Positions 63,939-64,000 of a stretch of 64,000 nt of DNA are shown here, in pieces. The position numbers and the translations under genes were made by a program. Position 1 is the stretch's first letter. Every line of letters begins with the position of its first letter. This DNA is from Paenibacillus abyssi (GTDB lineage Bacteria; Bacillota; Bacilli; Paenibacillales; Paenibacillaceae). The stretch is taken from assembly GCF_014640295.1 (NCBI RefSeq), contig NZ_BMGR01000018.1:54104-118103 (forward strand). Reading direction: 5' to 3'. The notes below the pieces were generated by a model, which searched no databases, was not told where the DNA came from, and saw only the letters and a program-made list of their open reading frames with translations.

Positions 63939-64000
63939 TGTCAATTGTCTGAGAAAATGTCACCCTAACTCGTCCGAGAAAATGTCACTATTGGAGTAGT
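63939..64000. mobile_element. Putative insertion-sequence terminus (continues beyond window)
   Basis: The sequence begins TGTCAATTGTC and holds GAGAAAATGTCAC twice, at 63951-63963 and 63976-63988, 25 bases apart. Multiple short repeats beginning with TGT are seen at ends of IS21-type elements. It borders gene debris. No transposase is inside the window, so the call is tentative. Confidence 0.4.

Noticed and set aside
1..64000. CRISPR array, rRNA, tRNA or prophage
   Set aside because: No regularly spaced repeats, tRNA-like cloverleaf, rRNA segment or phage structural genes were noticed.

Overview
This window looks like chromosome from a saccharolytic, low-to-mid GC Firmicute of the Paenibacillus type. 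Three observations support this: YesM/LytS-type sensor kinases paired with YesN-type (receiver plus AraC) regulators, lipobox-bearing solute-binding proteins in front of sugar ABC permeases, and an S-layer-anchored multidomain xylanase. Ribosome-binding sites are strong, TTG/GTG starts are common, and sites resembling the CcpA (cre) consensus precede several sugar operons. No rRNA, tRNA, CRISPR array or intact prophage was seen.

Layout. (1) 1-8.8 kb: a pentose/monosaccharide locus with a truncated periplasmic sensor protein, LytS-type kinase, YesN-type regulator, a XylF-like binding protein, then ChvE/MmsA/MmsB-type ABC transport genes. This matches the XylFII-LytS-YesN arrangement known for D-xylose sensing. 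(2) 9.6-17.3 kb: a second kinase/regulator pair with a non-lipidated, membrane-anchored binding protein in the same operon, followed by a lipoprotein-MalF-MalG-type importer. Both units are preceded by the same 22-bp tandem repeat, a probable operator. (3) 17.4-26.4 kb: a decayed AraC gene, a FadR-type GntR regulator, then a long same-strand array for nitrile/amide metabolism. It holds acetamidase/formamidase, a CobW/P47K GTPase, a DUF1097-like membrane protein, cobalt-type nitrile hydratase beta and alpha, a p14K-like accessory protein, the cobalt ECF transporter CbiMNQO and a small 2Fe-2S-type protein. A palindrome typical of FadR-family operators sits at the front. (4) 26.5-29.8 kb: a Fur-box-controlled siderophore-type uptake operon with two permeases and a lipoprotein but no ATPase. 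(5) 30-44.3 kb: a third kinase/regulator pair, LplB/YtcP-type permeases, a DUF3502-type lipoprotein, GH78 alpha-L-rhamnosidase, a nucleoside-hydrolase-like protein, GH3 beta-glucosidase and a Bcr/CflA-type exporter. This looks like a rhamnoside/glucoside utilisation locus. (6) 44.5-45.5 kb: an SPL-family radical SAM protein. (7) 45.6-53.9 kb: an AraC regulator divergent from an operon with an atypical Gfo/Idh/MocA protein, a sugar importer, both halves of the Tm-1-type protein (UPF0261 and TIM-barrel) as separate overlapping genes, and a D-lyxose-isomerase-like cupin. The substrate is unknown. (8) 54.2-59 kb: a 1616-residue SLH-anchored GH10 xylanase. (9) 59-62.9 kb: AraC regulator, divergent phytanoyl-CoA-dioxygenase-like enzyme and a PAS-type hybrid kinase. 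(10) 63-64 kb: gene debris (PhyH and CheA remnants) and a probable insertion-sequence end.

The extracellular xylanase, the pentose sensor/importer and the carbon-catabolite sites fit plant-polysaccharide growth. The nitrile hydratase/cobalt block is the most distinctive module: it puts the substrate enzymes, metal-centre maturation factors and metal uptake on one strand. The Tm-1/oxidoreductase sugar operon is the best candidate for an undescribed catabolic pathway. All calls come from reading the sequence; no database search was run.
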